Origin: an uncultured Methanobacteriaceae archaeon
GTDB lineage: Archaea; Methanobacteriota; Methanobacteria; Methanobacteriales; Methanobacteriaceae
Direction of reading: 5' to 3'
DNA: 64,000 nucleotides
Assembly: GCA_947259185.1 (NCBI GenBank)
Contig: CAMYKT010000001.1
Location: forward strand, 1 to 64,000
Shown: one piece after another, positions 16,534-26,137 of the stretch
Position numbering within the stretch: position 1 is the first letter of the stretch
Layout of the letters: every line of letters begins with the position of its first letter
Made by a program: the position numbers and the translations under genes
Notes under the pieces: generated by a model
Databases searched by the model: none
What the model was told of the DNA's origin: nothing
Seen by the model: the letters and a program-made list of their open reading frames with translations, nothing else

Positions 16534-17607
16534 ATGAAAGGACTGGCAATGTTAAAAATAGGGGAAATAGGATGGATAGAAAAGGATAAACCAAAATGTG
16601 GACCATCAGATGCAATTATAAAACCATTAGCCATAGCACCCTGTACTTCTGATGTCCACACGGTATGGGAAGGAGCAATAGGCCAAAGACATAACATGAT
16701 TTTAGGACATGAGGCAGTAGGAATTGTAAATGAAGTAGGTCGTGAGGTTAAAGATTTTAAGCCGGGAGATAGGGTAATTGTACCGGCTATAACTCCGGAT
16801 TGGGGTTCAGAAGCAGCACAACGTGGTTTTCCTTCACATACCGGGGGTGCCTTAGGGGGATGGAAATTTTCTAACTTTAAAGACGGTGTTTTTGGGGATT
16901 ATTTTCATGTTAATCTGGCAGACAGCAACCTGGCACTTTTACCTGATAAAATTCCTTTAGAAGCAGCAGTAATGCTTCCCGATATGCTGAGCACAGGTTT
17001 CATGGGAGCGGAAAATGCTAAGATTGAAATAGGATTCACTGTCGCTGTTTTAGGCATTGGGCCGGTAGGACTTAGTAGTATAGCTGGTGCAAAGTTAAAA
17101 GGGGCTGGAAGAATATTCGGAGTAGGTACCAGACCAAAACTAGTAAAAATAGCCAAAAAATATGGTGCCACGGATATAATTAGTTATAAAGATGGAAACA
17201 CCTCCGAACAAATTTTAGATGCAACTGAGGGGGAAGGTGTGGATGCTGTTATTGTAGCAGGAGGAGGCCCTGATATTCTTATTGACGCATTAAATATGGC
17301 TAAACCTGGAGCAAAAATTTCAAATATTAATTATTTTGGCAGGGGAATTGGTGAGAGTGATATTATCCCTATTAGCCGTTCAGGATGGGGTTTTGGTATG
17401 GCTCAAAAAGATATAGTTACCGGCCTTTGCCCGGGTGGAAGACTTAGAATGGAAAGATTAGCACAGGTGGTACTCCACGGTCGCATGGATCCATCTCTAA
17501 TGGTCAGCCATGTTTTCAAGGGTTTTGATCATCTGGAAAAAGCCCTGCTTCTAATGAAAGATAAACCAAAGGACTTAATTAAACCAGTAGTCCTGTTAGA
17601 TGGATAA
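16534..17607 (+). CDS. NADP-dependent secondary alcohol dehydrogenase
   Basis: A 357-residue zinc-dependent medium-chain dehydrogenase very like the Thermoanaerobacter/Clostridium beijerinckii secondary alcohol dehydrogenases. Zinc ligands Cys37, His59 and Asp150 sit at the same positions as in those enzymes, with Glu60 next to His59. The dinucleotide loop GIGPVG is at 174-179. Gly198, Thr199, Arg200 and Tyr218 match the NADP(H)-selecting residues (Ser199 in the relatives). The enzyme oxidises 2-propanol or 2-butanol to ketones, which lets some Methanobacterium strains use secondary alcohols as electron donors. GGTGA precedes the ATG by four bases. The similarity to clostridial enzymes suggests ancient transfer. 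Confidence 0.9.
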   Translation: MKGLAMLKIGEIGWIEKDKPKCGPSDAIIKPLAIAPCTSDVHTVWEGAIGQRHNMILGHEAVGIVNEVGREVKDFKPGDRVIVPAITPDWGSEAAQRGFPSHTGGALGGWKFSNFKDGVFGDYFHVNLADSNLALLPDKIPLEAAVMLPDMLSTGFMGAENAKIEIGFTVAVLGIGPVGLSSIAGAKLKGAGRIFGVGTRPKLVKIAKKYGATDIISYKDGNTSEQILDATEGEGVDAVIVAGGGPDILIDALNMAKPGAKISNINYFGRGIGESDIIPISRSGWGFGMAQKDIVTGLCPGGRLRMERLAQVVLHGRMDPSLMVSHVFKGFDHLEKALLLMKDKPKDLIKPVVLLDG

Positions 17608-17613
17608 TTTCTT

Positions 17614-19725
17614 TCACTTAATATCTCTTATTTCACTTACCTTTTCTTTTAAAACCCTATGTAGATGTTCTGCCCCTACAATTTCATCATCATCCAGATT
17701 CCAAGTAGAGGGATACATAATAAATGGTCTGCTTTGACCTCCACCTAAACCACCGTGGCTTCCCACCAGTTCTTCAAAGGCGGCCACTTCATTTTTATCA
17801 GGGTTGTAAAAACTATTTACCAGGATATCAGGTACGTATTCAAATTTATCTGTCCTTAGAAGGTGTGGGCGGGCATTTTCTCCAAAATCGAGTAATGGAT
17901 TTTTCCCTTCAATTCTATCACATTTTAAATAATATATTCCCTCTTTTCCTATGGCAAGAGGTCCCCATTCCATGGATTGGACCATTATGAATCCTATTCC
18001 TTCATGTTGAACCAGCCCTGGAATTAAATCCGGAAATAATTTCTTGATTTTTTCAAAAGGCAACCTTTCAGTCCATTGTGTTAGATAAATCAGTCCCAGA
18101 TTTCCAGAAGCAAGTACAATCACTTCTGATTCCTCAGCTGTGGATTTTAATGGTTTTCGTGATATTTCATAATCCTGGATGTATTCTAATACTTTTCCCT
18201 TTCCCACTGGACTTTTTTTAATGTTTTCCAGAGTATTATCCACCAGATCACGACTCTTTTTTACAGTATAATCTTTTTTATCTTTAAGATAGGATTTACT
18301 GGAGTCAATAGGGCGGGTAATAGCCTGGCCAAAGTGGTCTTCATTAGATGATAATTCACTGTAAATACTCAATTCTTCAGGCAGCAACTCCCGGACCAGA
18401 TCTTCTAAAGAAATCCCATAAAGTTGCTTAAAGGTGGCACCATTAGTTTGGCCATGATCCGACTGCACCACCAAATAATAAGGTCTTTTGGTATATTTTA
18501 ATGCATTTTCAAGCCTTTCGAATTGCTTATCAATACCGCGAAGGGCATAAAATGCATCGAAACTCTGCACTCCGGAGTGATGGGCAATTTCATCATATCC
18601 TAAATAAGTGGAATAAGCAATATCTATATCCGCGGTTAAAATATCTCCAATCAAAGTACAGGTGTTAACTTCACGCATAAATACATTGGCCCCGGCCCTT
18701 ACAAAGGGGTAAACAAAACCTCTACGTATTCGTGGTTTGATATTTTTAATCCAGTGTATTAACTGGGAAATAAAATCCATTAAAGCATCAAAAATGAATA
18801 GAAGTAATATCCTGGCAAAATTAGATGGATTTGAGAAAAAATAGTACCAGGTATCATTGTAAAATTGGCGAAGATTTTTAAGCTTACTGTAGGTGAATAT
18901 AACATTTTCTGCATCTCCGGAGAACAGGTTGGATCGACTGGCCCCCTTACATGATAATAATCCATTACCATCGGAAATACGCTTTTCAATGAGTGGGGCA
19001 TCATGGAGTCCGGTGGAAACCATTATCTTATTATTATTGGCTTTCTCTACCCATCGAAATGCGGGGAGATTATGGTTATTACCATGCAATATACCTGCCT
19101 GACTGGCTCCGGTTTGACTGGATAAATCAGTTTCCCATGAAATTATTTTATGGGTTTCAGCTTCTAACCATTTCTTCAGGGTAGGCATATGCCCCTTTTC
19201 CATTGCTTCTGTTAAAATAGCTTCGGATAAACCATCTATTTCCAGGAAAATAACTCCGGGATAATTTTCAGGCTTTTTATTTAACTTTTTTATATTTCTA
19301 TGTAGAACTAATCGATAGTAAGATGTTTCATCATCCAGGGTAACCACCGCCGAAAGCAAGGTGGTAATAATAGACATTCCCACTGGAGTTAAAATCAGGG
19401 CCCATCCTTCAATGACTATTCCTGGAACAAAAATGCTGATTAACCATATCAGAAAACCATTTATTAAAAGAGATCCTATGCCTACAGTGTAAACAAGGAA
19501 TGGAAGAAAAATACGGGAGAAAATTGGCCAGAAAAGGGCATTTATCACACCTAAAATACCAACAACAATTATGGCGGTTTCCACTGAATTAATGGTCAAT
19601 CCTACCGACATATCGGCAATGATAATAAGCCCAATAACTTCTGCTATCCATATCCCAATGGTACGTAAAATAAATTTGATAGAAGAAGGTTTTTCTGGAG
19701 GGTTAGTTTCCACCTGCTTTGTCAT
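17614..19725 (-). CDS. Membrane-anchored alkaline-phosphatase-superfamily phosphodiesterase
   Basis: A 703-residue protein in two parts. The first 130 residues hold four transmembrane helices resembling a small holin-like membrane domain. From about residue 155 an alkaline phosphatase/nucleotide pyrophosphatase-like domain begins (GVIFLEIDGLSEAIL). Candidate metal and nucleophile residues are the Asp in LEIDG, Ser/Thr in SSQTGASQAG, the Asp and His in YLGYDEIAHHSG, SDHGQ, and the His in GSHGGLGG. The domain probably faces outward and cleaves phosphodiesters or phospholipid-like head groups; the substrate is unknown. Its ATG overlaps the stop of the metallophosphoesterase upstream (ATGA at 19722-19725), so the two are coupled. 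Confidence 0.8.
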   Translation of the reverse strand: MTKQVETNPPEKPSSIKFILRTIGIWIAEVIGLIIIADMSVGLTINSVETAIIVVGILGVINALFWPIFSRIFLPFLVYTVGIGSLLINGFLIWLISIFVPGIVIEGWALILTPVGMSIITTLLSAVVTLDDETSYYRLVLHRNIKKLNKKPENYPGVIFLEIDGLSEAILTEAMEKGHMPTLKKWLEAETHKIISWETDLSSQTGASQAGILHGNNHNLPAFRWVEKANNNKIMVSTGLHDAPLIEKRISDGNGLLSCKGASRSNLFSGDAENVIFTYSKLKNLRQFYNDTWYYFFSNPSNFARILLLFIFDALMDFISQLIHWIKNIKPRIRRGFVYPFVRAGANVFMREVNTCTLIGDILTADIDIAYSTYLGYDEIAHHSGVQSFDAFYALRGIDKQFERLENALKYTKRPYYLVVQSDHGQTNGATFKQLYGISLEDLVRELLPEELSIYSELSSNEDHFGQAITRPIDSSKSYLKDKKDYTVKKSRDLVDNTLENIKKSPVGKGKVLEYIQDYEISRKPLKSTAEESEVIVLASGNLGLIYLTQWTERLPFEKIKKLFPDLIPGLVQHEGIGFIMVQSMEWGPLAIGKEGIYYLKCDRIEGKNPLLDFGENARPHLLRTDKFEYVPDILVNSFYNPDKNEVAAFEELVGSHGGLGGGQSRPFIMYPSTWNLDDDEIVGAEHLHRVLKEKVSEIRDIK

Positions 19726-20585
19726 TCGACAGCACCTGGACTTTTAAGGGTTATTATAGTTATTTCTGGAGGACAATTTATTCTAAACCAGAAAACATTG
19801 GTTCCTACTCCTCTGCTGGTGTACTGGGTCATTTCTCCCACCTTATATTCCCCAGAAGGATACTTCTTAAAATGAGTTCCCCGGATGATGGTATCTTCCC
19901 ATCCCGGAATTGTAAATTGGCCACCATGGGAGTGTCCTGAAAGCTGGAGAGAGAATCTACCTGCGGCTGAACTGATATCTGCGAAATCAGGTTCATGTAC
20001 CATTAATATAGCTGGACCAACTTTCGGTATTTTATCCATAACTTCATCTAATCGATGTTGATTGAGCATAACACTATCCACACCTGCCACATGTAAAGAT
20101 GCACCTTCCCGTTTAAGGGTATATATCTGATTACTCACATCAATCACCCCACTATTTTTCAGGATATTCCTGATTTTCCCAGCACCTAGCCAGTGGTCGT
20201 GATTTCCTAAAACTGCCAGTGATGCATCTGATGGTTCCAGATTCGTTAAACAGCGGGTCAAATCTTCTTCATAACCTTCCAACAAATAAGAAACATAATC
20301 TCCAGTAAGTGCCACCATATCAGGGTCTTGATCATTGACCAGTTCAATTATTCCTTTTAGATGGCAGGGAGTTATCCACTGACCCAGGTGAATATCAGTT
20401 AAATGTACTATGGTGTAATTATGGAAGAGGGGGTCCAGGTTTTTCACTGGCACTTCTATTTCTTTAATTTCAAAATCATGGATCCGGAATATTCCACTTC
20501 CCACTTTTTTTCGATGGCGGGTCATGAATCTTTGTAATTTCTGTCGGAGGACCATTCCCTTTGGTTTTTTGCTCATAATATTCAA
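19722..20585 (-). CDS. Calcineurin-like metallophosphoesterase
   Basis: A 287-residue metallophosphoesterase of the YaeI type. All metal-site blocks are present: LTDIHLG (about 61-67), TGDYV (about 94-98), LGNHDHW (about 127-133), MVHEPD (about 196-201) and SGHSHGGQ (about 217-224). YaeI relatives act on lipid A or UDP-diacylglucosamine-like lipids in bacteria; in an archaeon the substrate is open. There is no clear signal peptide, but a basic N-terminus. It is coupled by a 4-base overlap to the downstream membrane phosphodiesterase, which hints that both act on the same envelope phospho-compound. Confidence 0.85.
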   Translation of the reverse strand: MNIMSKKPKGMVLRQKLQRFMTRHRKKVGSGIFRIHDFEIKEIEVPVKNLDPLFHNYTIVHLTDIHLGQWITPCHLKGIIELVNDQDPDMVALTGDYVSYLLEGYEEDLTRCLTNLEPSDASLAVLGNHDHWLGAGKIRNILKNSGVIDVSNQIYTLKREGASLHVAGVDSVMLNQHRLDEVMDKIPKVGPAILMVHEPDFADISSAAGRFSLQLSGHSHGGQFTIPGWEDTIIRGTHFKKYPSGEYKVGEMTQYTSRGVGTNVFWFRINCPPEITIITLKSPGAVE

Positions 20586-20703
20586 TTTAATTTAAGATTT
20601 TTTACCTAAATACACTAACTAACTATAAGACCTCAGAATATTTGTATTTTTTTATCAAGGTGGTAAAATTAAAACTACAACAACTAAAACTGACTAAAAT
20701 CAG

Positions 20704-21447
20704 TTAGATGCAATGATTTTTGAATATAAATTTAACTAATTTCCAGGGTTTTATTTCCAGTGAATTATCTTTAAAATGGGTTTTAAATACCAGGGGGAAT
20801 ATGAAAACCTTTTTTTGCGCTGCATCTTCCAGGGTGCAGGAAAAGTCAGGATCAGTCTTGAAGTTAGGGGAGAAAACCAGGGCATCTTCTTTCATAATTA
20901 AAAAAATTACACCAGAAGCAAAACCCTGTTTTCTGCCTTCTATTAATTCTTCTAAATGCTTTTTACCCCTTATGGTGGGGGCATCTGGAAAAAGGGCCAT
21001 ATTATTTTCCACCAGGGTACAGCCCTTAACCTCCACTAACATTTTCGGGGGCATATCCTCTGGAATATCTTCATCCTCCTTCAAGGATAATAAAAAGTCT
21101 AAACGACTTTTTCCAAAACTATATTCTCGTTTTTCCACACCATAATATTTCAAATCACCCATAATCCCTGAATTTATGGCTTCTTCAGCCAGATCACTGT
21201 GGAAACCAGAATTTATAAGAACCCATTTTTGGTCCTTAAAAACAGCCACCACATCATATTTAGTTTTTCTTTTGGGATTAGGAGGGGCTTTTTTAACTAA
21301 AAGATCAATTCCAGGGATTAATAATTCTTTTAATCGCCCAGGATCTTTTAAGTGGCCTAAATCTTCCTTATTCTGGTAATGAAATTTCACTGTAAAACGA
21401 TTAGGCCGTTCCACAAACGTTACCTTGATTAAACCATCTAATTTCAT
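20704..21447 (-). CDS. sfsA: SfsA-family DNA-binding/nuclease-like protein
   Basis: About 247 residues. SfsA proteins combine an N-terminal OB-like domain with a restriction-endonuclease-like fold and were first linked to sugar fermentation control. Seen here are RPNRFTVKF near the start, LKDPGRLKELL, and the nuclease-like core YSFGKSRLDFLL with LVEVKGCTL, holding the acidic residues and the Lys expected for a PD-(D/E)xK centre. The open frame begins with GTG at 21459, but that GTG is part of the RBS GTGGGAGGAT; ATG 21447 is the real start. It is divergent from cfbD. Confidence 0.85.
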   Translation of the reverse strand: MKLDGLIKVTFVERPNRFTVKFHYQNKEDLGHLKDPGRLKELLIPGIDLLVKKAPPNPKRKTKYDVVAVFKDQKWVLINSGFHSDLAEEAINSGIMGDLKYYGVEKREYSFGKSRLDFLLSLKEDEDIPEDMPPKMLVEVKGCTLVENNMALFPDAPTIRGKKHLEELIEGRKQGFASGVIFLIMKEDALVFSPNFKTDPDFSCTLEDAAQKKVFIFPLVFKTHFKDNSLEIKPWKLVKFIFKNHCI

Positions 21448-21673
21448 ACATCCTCCCACTAATTTAGAATCTCTACTTTGATTTTAATTTTAATAAATCT
21501 ATAAAACACCCATCGGGTAATTAAATTCCCTTTAACTAAAAATATATGGATGACATTAATTGGCCTTTATAAGATATAACTGGCTAATAGGATTATAACC
21601 ATTATTAAAAAATTTCATTCATTATAATTATCTTGAGGAAATTTTTATCAATAACATTGTTTGAGGTGAAATA

Positions 21674-22759
21674 TTGCATCCTAGACCAAGTCCAATTGCT
21701 GCTTCTTTATACACTCTAAGAGACATGAATGCTGATGTTGTTATTCTCCATGGTCCCCACGGCTGTTGTTTCCGCACAGGGAGGCTTTTGGAAAACGACG
21801 GGGTTAGAATAGTTACCACTGCCATGTCTGAAAATGATTTCATTTTCGGGGCGGGAGAAAAACTGGAAGAAACACTCCTTAAAGTGGATAAAATGTTTTC
21901 TCCAGATCTGGTGGGAATAGTGGGTACCTGTGCCAGCATGATAATTGGGGAAGACCTTAAAGAAGCCGTTCAACGAGCAAATATTAAAGCAAAGGTTTTA
22001 ACGGTGGAATCACATGGGGGTTTTGGTGAGGGGGATAATACTGAAGGGGCCATCATGGTACTGGAAGCGGCAGTAAAAGAGGGTATAATACTTCCTGAAG
22101 AAGCAGAACGCCAGATAAAAATGCTAAAAATGGCCACTCAAGTGGAAAAAACTAGGGGAATGGCCCAAGGGGAATATATAAGTCCTTCCTTTGGGGATGA
22201 TAAGGAGAAAGTTGCAAGGGAACTATTAACTCAAATAGAAAAAGGTAAAAAGGTGGCCCTGGTACTCAATGCTAAAAAAGAAACTTCTTATCTCTTTGGA
22301 GATATATTGAAGCTACCTTATTATTTGGTGAATCCAGAAAACCCCCCACTCATCATAGCCAATCTGGATGAGAATACGGGACTGGACCGTATCAGATCCC
22401 ATGCCCGGAATATTGTAAATGAACTTAAAGAAGATGAAATCCATGTTGATTTTATTACAGGGGGCCTGGATGAGTATCCTGAAACCGGGAAATCAGCTGT
22501 ACAGCTATTAAAAGAGAAAGAAGTTGATCTGGCGGTGATTGCCGGAGTGCCCCATGCACTTTCTATTGAAGAATTGGATTTAAAATCAATAGCAGTAACT
22601 GACGGGCCTCGTCTGGTGGAACCTCTGAAAAAACTGGGGTATGATAGGGTGGTGGCTGAACTGGATGCCCACGCCAAAACACTTGGAACAGATTCTATTG
22701 TCCAATCAGATTTTGGAGAGGCGATTAAAAAGGTCCTGGAGGAATATAAATTAAAATAA
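21674..22759 (+). CDS. cfbD: Ni-sirohydrochlorin a,c-diamide reductive cyclase subunit CfbD
   Basis: The NifD-like subunit of the enzyme that reduces and cyclises the nickel tetrapyrrole on the way to coenzyme F430, the prosthetic group of methyl-coenzyme M reductase. It is diagnostic for methanogens and relatives. The 361-residue protein has nitrogenase-like motifs HGPHGCCFRTGR (about 26-37) and GIVGTCASMIIGEDL (about 78-92), whose Cys residues would hold the Fe-S cluster shared between subunits. The start is TTG 21674, four bases after GAGGTGA. CTTTATAAGA near 21565-21574 may be the promoter. The partner cfbC is not in the window. Confidence 0.93.
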   Translation: MHPRPSPIAASLYTLRDMNADVVILHGPHGCCFRTGRLLENDGVRIVTTAMSENDFIFGAGEKLEETLLKVDKMFSPDLVGIVGTCASMIIGEDLKEAVQRANIKAKVLTVESHGGFGEGDNTEGAIMVLEAAVKEGIILPEEAERQIKMLKMATQVEKTRGMAQGEYISPSFGDDKEKVARELLTQIEKGKKVALVLNAKKETSYLFGDILKLPYYLVNPENPPLIIANLDENTGLDRIRSHARNIVNELKEDEIHVDFITGGLDEYPETGKSAVQLLKEKEVDLAVIAGVPHALSIEELDLKSIAVTDGPRLVEPLKKLGYDRVVAELDAHAKTLGTDSIVQSDFGEAIKKVLEEYKLK

Positions 22760-22898
22760 TTGCTTCATTCCTCCTAAAAAATAATTTCTTTTGATATCCT
22801 CAAAATGAAAAATAGTAAGCATTAATTAATCTCAAGTCTTTATTATTAAATGTAATAAACAATCGCGGTGATTCATTTCTATATATAATGGTGATAAA

Positions 22899-23903
22899 AT
22901 GAGTAAAACAGCAGGGATGATTCTTTGTGGTGGATTTGGTAAAAGATTACGTCCTTTAACTGAAACAGTTCCCAAACCTCTGGTTGAAATCAAAGAAGAC
23001 TATACTATACTGGATAAGCAATTATTTGACTTTAAAAATGCAGGAGTAGATCAAGTATTTCTCCTGACGGGATTTTTAAGTGATAAAATCCAAAAGAGGT
23101 ATGGCGATGAATATAAAGGGGTTAAAATTGAATATGTGGAAGAAAAAAAGCCTCTCGGTACTTTAAATGCGATAAAATTAGGAATGGATGTAATTGATGG
23201 TAATAAACAGTGTATTATCCGTAATGGTGATGTGGTTGCAGATTTAAACTTAAAAAAGATGATATATCTTGGAGAACGCTCTGATTATCCTCTTTCAATT
23301 TTTATAACTAAAATGCAGTCACCCTATGGTATTGTGGAAGTAAGTGGGGACCGCCTGGTTTCTTTTAAGGAAAAACCCATTCTGGATTATTATATAAATG
23401 GGGGGGTTTATTTCTCCCAGGGATCCCTTGATTTTGGAGATTTTGATGTGGGGGATATTGAAAAAACATTATTCCCTATGATGGCCAAAGAAAATCAACT
23501 GGGTTACTATAAAGAGGACGGATTATTTTGGATGGCCATTGATACCTCTAAAGAACTGGAACAAATCCAAAAAGAATACCAGAACAGGGAAGATAAGCCA
23601 TGGGGCTATGAAAAAGTTCTCATCAATACAGAAAAATACCTCACCAAAGAATTATTCATAAAAGAAGGATATCAGACTTCATTCCATTACCACGAGAAAA
23701 AAGACGAGACCATGTACATCGTTAGTGGGGCGGGATACATTGAGTTTGAAGACCGTAAAGAATACTTTGGCAAAAACGACACGGTGCGCATTGAACCTGA
23801 AAAACGCCACTCCATAGTGGCCATGGAAAATACCATATTACATGAGGTATCAACCCCCCACCTGGATGACACCGTTCGTATCAATGATTTCTATACTCGA
23901 TAG
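22899..23903 (+). CDS. Sugar nucleotidyltransferase fused to a cupin (PMI-like) domain
   Basis: A 334-residue two-domain protein. Residues 1-220 are an RmlA/GlmU-like nucleotidyltransferase with MILCGGFGKRLRPLTETVPKPLVEI at its start (landmark, residues 7-31) and the Asp of RNGDVVADL. Residues 225-334 form a cupin like type II phosphomannose isomerase: DKPWGYEKVL, FHYHEKKDETMYIVSGAGYIE and KRHSIVAMEN hold the expected His/Glu set. The enzyme should activate a hexose-1-phosphate and may isomerise the sugar, supplying polysaccharide or glycolipid precursors. The nucleotide and sugar cannot be told. ManC has the same order, but its catalytic domain differs. Confidence 0.85.
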   Translation: MSKTAGMILCGGFGKRLRPLTETVPKPLVEIKEDYTILDKQLFDFKNAGVDQVFLLTGFLSDKIQKRYGDEYKGVKIEYVEEKKPLGTLNAIKLGMDVIDGNKQCIIRNGDVVADLNLKKMIYLGERSDYPLSIFITKMQSPYGIVEVSGDRLVSFKEKPILDYYINGGVYFSQGSLDFGDFDVGDIEKTLFPMMAKENQLGYYKEDGLFWMAIDTSKELEQIQKEYQNREDKPWGYEKVLINTEKYLTKELFIKEGYQTSFHYHEKKDETMYIVSGAGYIEFEDRKEYFGKNDTVRIEPEKRHSIVAMENTILHEVSTPHLDDTVRINDFYTR

Positions 23904-23972
23904 CTTATATATGGCACTCCCAAACCCTATTTTAAATTTTACCTTATTTAAAAGTTAATAAAGGAAAACGGC

Positions 23973-24572
23973 ATGATAAGTATAATCAATTATGGCAGTG
24001 GAAATCTGAAAAGTATAAAAAACGGATTTTCAAAAATAGGTGTGGATTCTCTAATTACAGATAATGCGGGCATGATAAAAGATGCAGAAGCACTGGTTCT
24101 ACCAGGAGTGGGTGCCTTTGGTACAGCTATGGAAAATCTCCAAAAATTTCAAGATCTTATATTGGAGCACATAGATTCGGGAAAGCCTTTTTTAGGGGTT
24201 TGCCTGGGATTACAACTTCTTTTCTCCCACAGTCAGGAGAGCAGCAAGATTCAGGGGCTCAATATTTTCCCCGGAGAAGTGGCACGATTACCTCCAGGCA
24301 ATAAAATACCTCATATGGGCTGGAACCAGCTAAAAATTATTAAAAAATGCCCCCTTCTGGAGGGCATTGGTTCGGAATATGTTTACTTTGTACATTCTTA
24401 CTATGTAGTCCCTGAAAATAATGATGTGGTAGCTGCAGTGGCAGAATATGGTATTGATGTACCGGCGGTGGTCTGCAGAGATAATGTATATGCTACTCAA
24501 TTTCATCCTGAAAAAAGTGGAAAAACCGGTCTGGATATTTTAAAGAATTTTGTAAAGCTGGTGAATGACTAA
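23973..24572 (+). CDS. hisH: Imidazole glycerol phosphate synthase, glutaminase subunit
   Basis: The amidotransferase half of IGP synthase, feeding ammonia to HisF in histidine synthesis. The 199-residue class I glutaminase has an N-terminal NYGSGNLKS oxyanion strand, nucleophile Cys77 in GVCLGLQLL, and the His/Glu pair in QFHPEKSG near residue 180. The length is normal. The ATG is preceded by AAGGAA. hisF is not in the window, so partner subunits are unlinked. Confidence 0.93.
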   Translation: MISIINYGSGNLKSIKNGFSKIGVDSLITDNAGMIKDAEALVLPGVGAFGTAMENLQKFQDLILEHIDSGKPFLGVCLGLQLLFSHSQESSKIQGLNIFPGEVARLPPGNKIPHMGWNQLKIIKKCPLLEGIGSEYVYFVHSYYVVPENNDVVAAVAEYGIDVPAVVCRDNVYATQFHPEKSGKTGLDILKNFVKLVND

Positions 24573-24754
24573 AAAACTTATTTTTGATATTATTTTTATA
24601 TACGGTAGGAATAAAATTCATTATTTAATACAAAAAATTTTTATAGTATTACTAATATAAAATAGCATACTTAATATCATCGGGATTTATAGTAACTTAC
24701 ATCAATCTTACTCATTAGAAAATCTAATGATAATTCACATAAAATGGTGGTTAT

Positions 24755-26119
24755 ATGGATATCGAGGGATTTGTCAGGCGTGAAATAAATATCAAGGATC
24801 AAAAAACCATTGAAAAGATACTTTCAGAAAGGATAATTGAACATAAAGACCTAAATCCTGAAAACGCCTCTAAAATGGCACAAGCTGTCATGGAGGAAGT
24901 TAAAAATACTCTGGCAATCCAGGACCTGGATGATAAATTTTTAAAAGAATTAATGGAAGTTCATGGAGCGGGCATTTCCATGGGAAAGATGGGTGTAGGA
25001 TCCAGGGGAGCAGGGGACTTTTTTGTACACCGCCAGATTGCAGAAATAGTGGCCAGCTCCCCCACTTCATCTTTTATAAATCCCACCGCCCAGGATGACG
25101 GGGGAGTAGTGGAAGTCCACGCTCCGGAGGATAAAATGTTCATAACCACTGCTGTAGATGGAATACATTCCCGGCTTAGCGAATACCCTTTTTTAGGGGG
25201 GTTCCATGTTGCCCGGGCTGCACTACGCGATGTATGTGTCATGGGTTCTGATCCGGTGGCCATTATAAGCGACCTGCACCTGGCTGATGATGGGGATGTG
25301 GGAAAACTTTTTGACTTCACCGCAGGAGTAGCTGCCATATCTGAACTGGTAAAGGTACCTATTGTTGCAGGCAGCACCCTCCGGGTAGGAGGAGACATGG
25401 TTCTAGGGGACCGTCTCGTAAGCGCAGTAGGGGCTATAGGTGTATCACCACATCCTCCCACCGCCCGAAAACGTGCTGAAGCTGGAGATATTATCCTGTT
25501 AACTGAAGGATCAGGTGGGGGCACCATTACCACCACCGCTATCTACCATGGTCTTTTTGATGTGGTGGAAGAAACCATGGATATAGACTTTATACTGGCC
25601 TCCGAAGCCATTATGCAGGATGGTCTTCTACCCCAGGTACATGCTATGACTGATGTAACCAATGGTGGATTGAGAGGGGATGCCCATGAAATTTCCACCA
25701 CCACTGGCCTGGGCATGGAATTTTATCATGAAAAAATAAGGGAAATGATAAATCCCAAAGTCCTGGGAATGCTTGAAAAACTGAATATAGATCCATTAGG
25801 TGTTTCAGTTGACTCTTTAATGATCATAGCTCCAGAGGACGTAGCACTGCAATCTAAAAAATCCATTAGAAAAGCAGGTGTAAAAGTTGAAGAAATAGGA
25901 GTGGTAAATAACAGCGGATCCCCTATTCTGATTAAAGAGGACGGAAGTAAAGAAGAACTACGGCCCCTTTTTAGAGAAGCGGCATATACTAAAATAAAAA
26001 AACTGGTGGGAGATACCACCCCTCAAGACTTTGAGTTAATGAAGCAAAAAGTTCACCAGGCCGCACAAAAATCTATAGCAAAAAAGGATAGGGTGGTTCA
26101 ATCCATTAAGGGCAATTAA
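24755..26119 (+). CDS. AIR synthase/HypE-related protein
   Basis: A 454-residue member of the PurM/HypE/ThiL/SelD ATP-binding superfamily with an extra N-terminal helical section (about 1-85). The glycine-rich GAGISMGKMGVGSRGAGDFFVHRQIAEI region (around 70-98) and FITTAVDGIHS begin the ATP-binding domain. RVGGDMVLGDRLV and GAIGV follow, and TDVTNGGLRGDAHEI is the conserved second-domain motif. It is not PurM (no AIR synthase core order), and HypE's C-terminal Cys is absent. Long archaeal homologues are uncharacterised; a phosphotransfer step on a cofactor or protein C-terminus is likely by family. Confidence 0.72.
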   Translation: MDIEGFVRREINIKDQKTIEKILSERIIEHKDLNPENASKMAQAVMEEVKNTLAIQDLDDKFLKELMEVHGAGISMGKMGVGSRGAGDFFVHRQIAEIVASSPTSSFINPTAQDDGGVVEVHAPEDKMFITTAVDGIHSRLSEYPFLGGFHVARAALRDVCVMGSDPVAIISDLHLADDGDVGKLFDFTAGVAAISELVKVPIVAGSTLRVGGDMVLGDRLVSAVGAIGVSPHPPTARKRAEAGDIILLTEGSGGGTITTTAIYHGLFDVVEETMDIDFILASEAIMQDGLLPQVHAMTDVTNGGLRGDAHEISTTTGLGMEFYHEKIREMINPKVLGMLEKLNIDPLGVSVDSLMIIAPEDVALQSKKSIRKAGVKVEEIGVVNNSGSPILIKEDGSKEELRPLFREAAYTKIKKLVGDTTPQDFELMKQKVHQAAQKSIAKKDRVVQSIKGN

Positions 26120-26137
26120 AACTATCATGGGATTTTA

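Noticed and set aside
24961..25536. Long antisense open frame inside the AIR-synthase-like gene (191 codons)
   Set aside because: Exact shadow of a well-supported gene; Ser/Pro/Arg-rich product without motifs or RBS.
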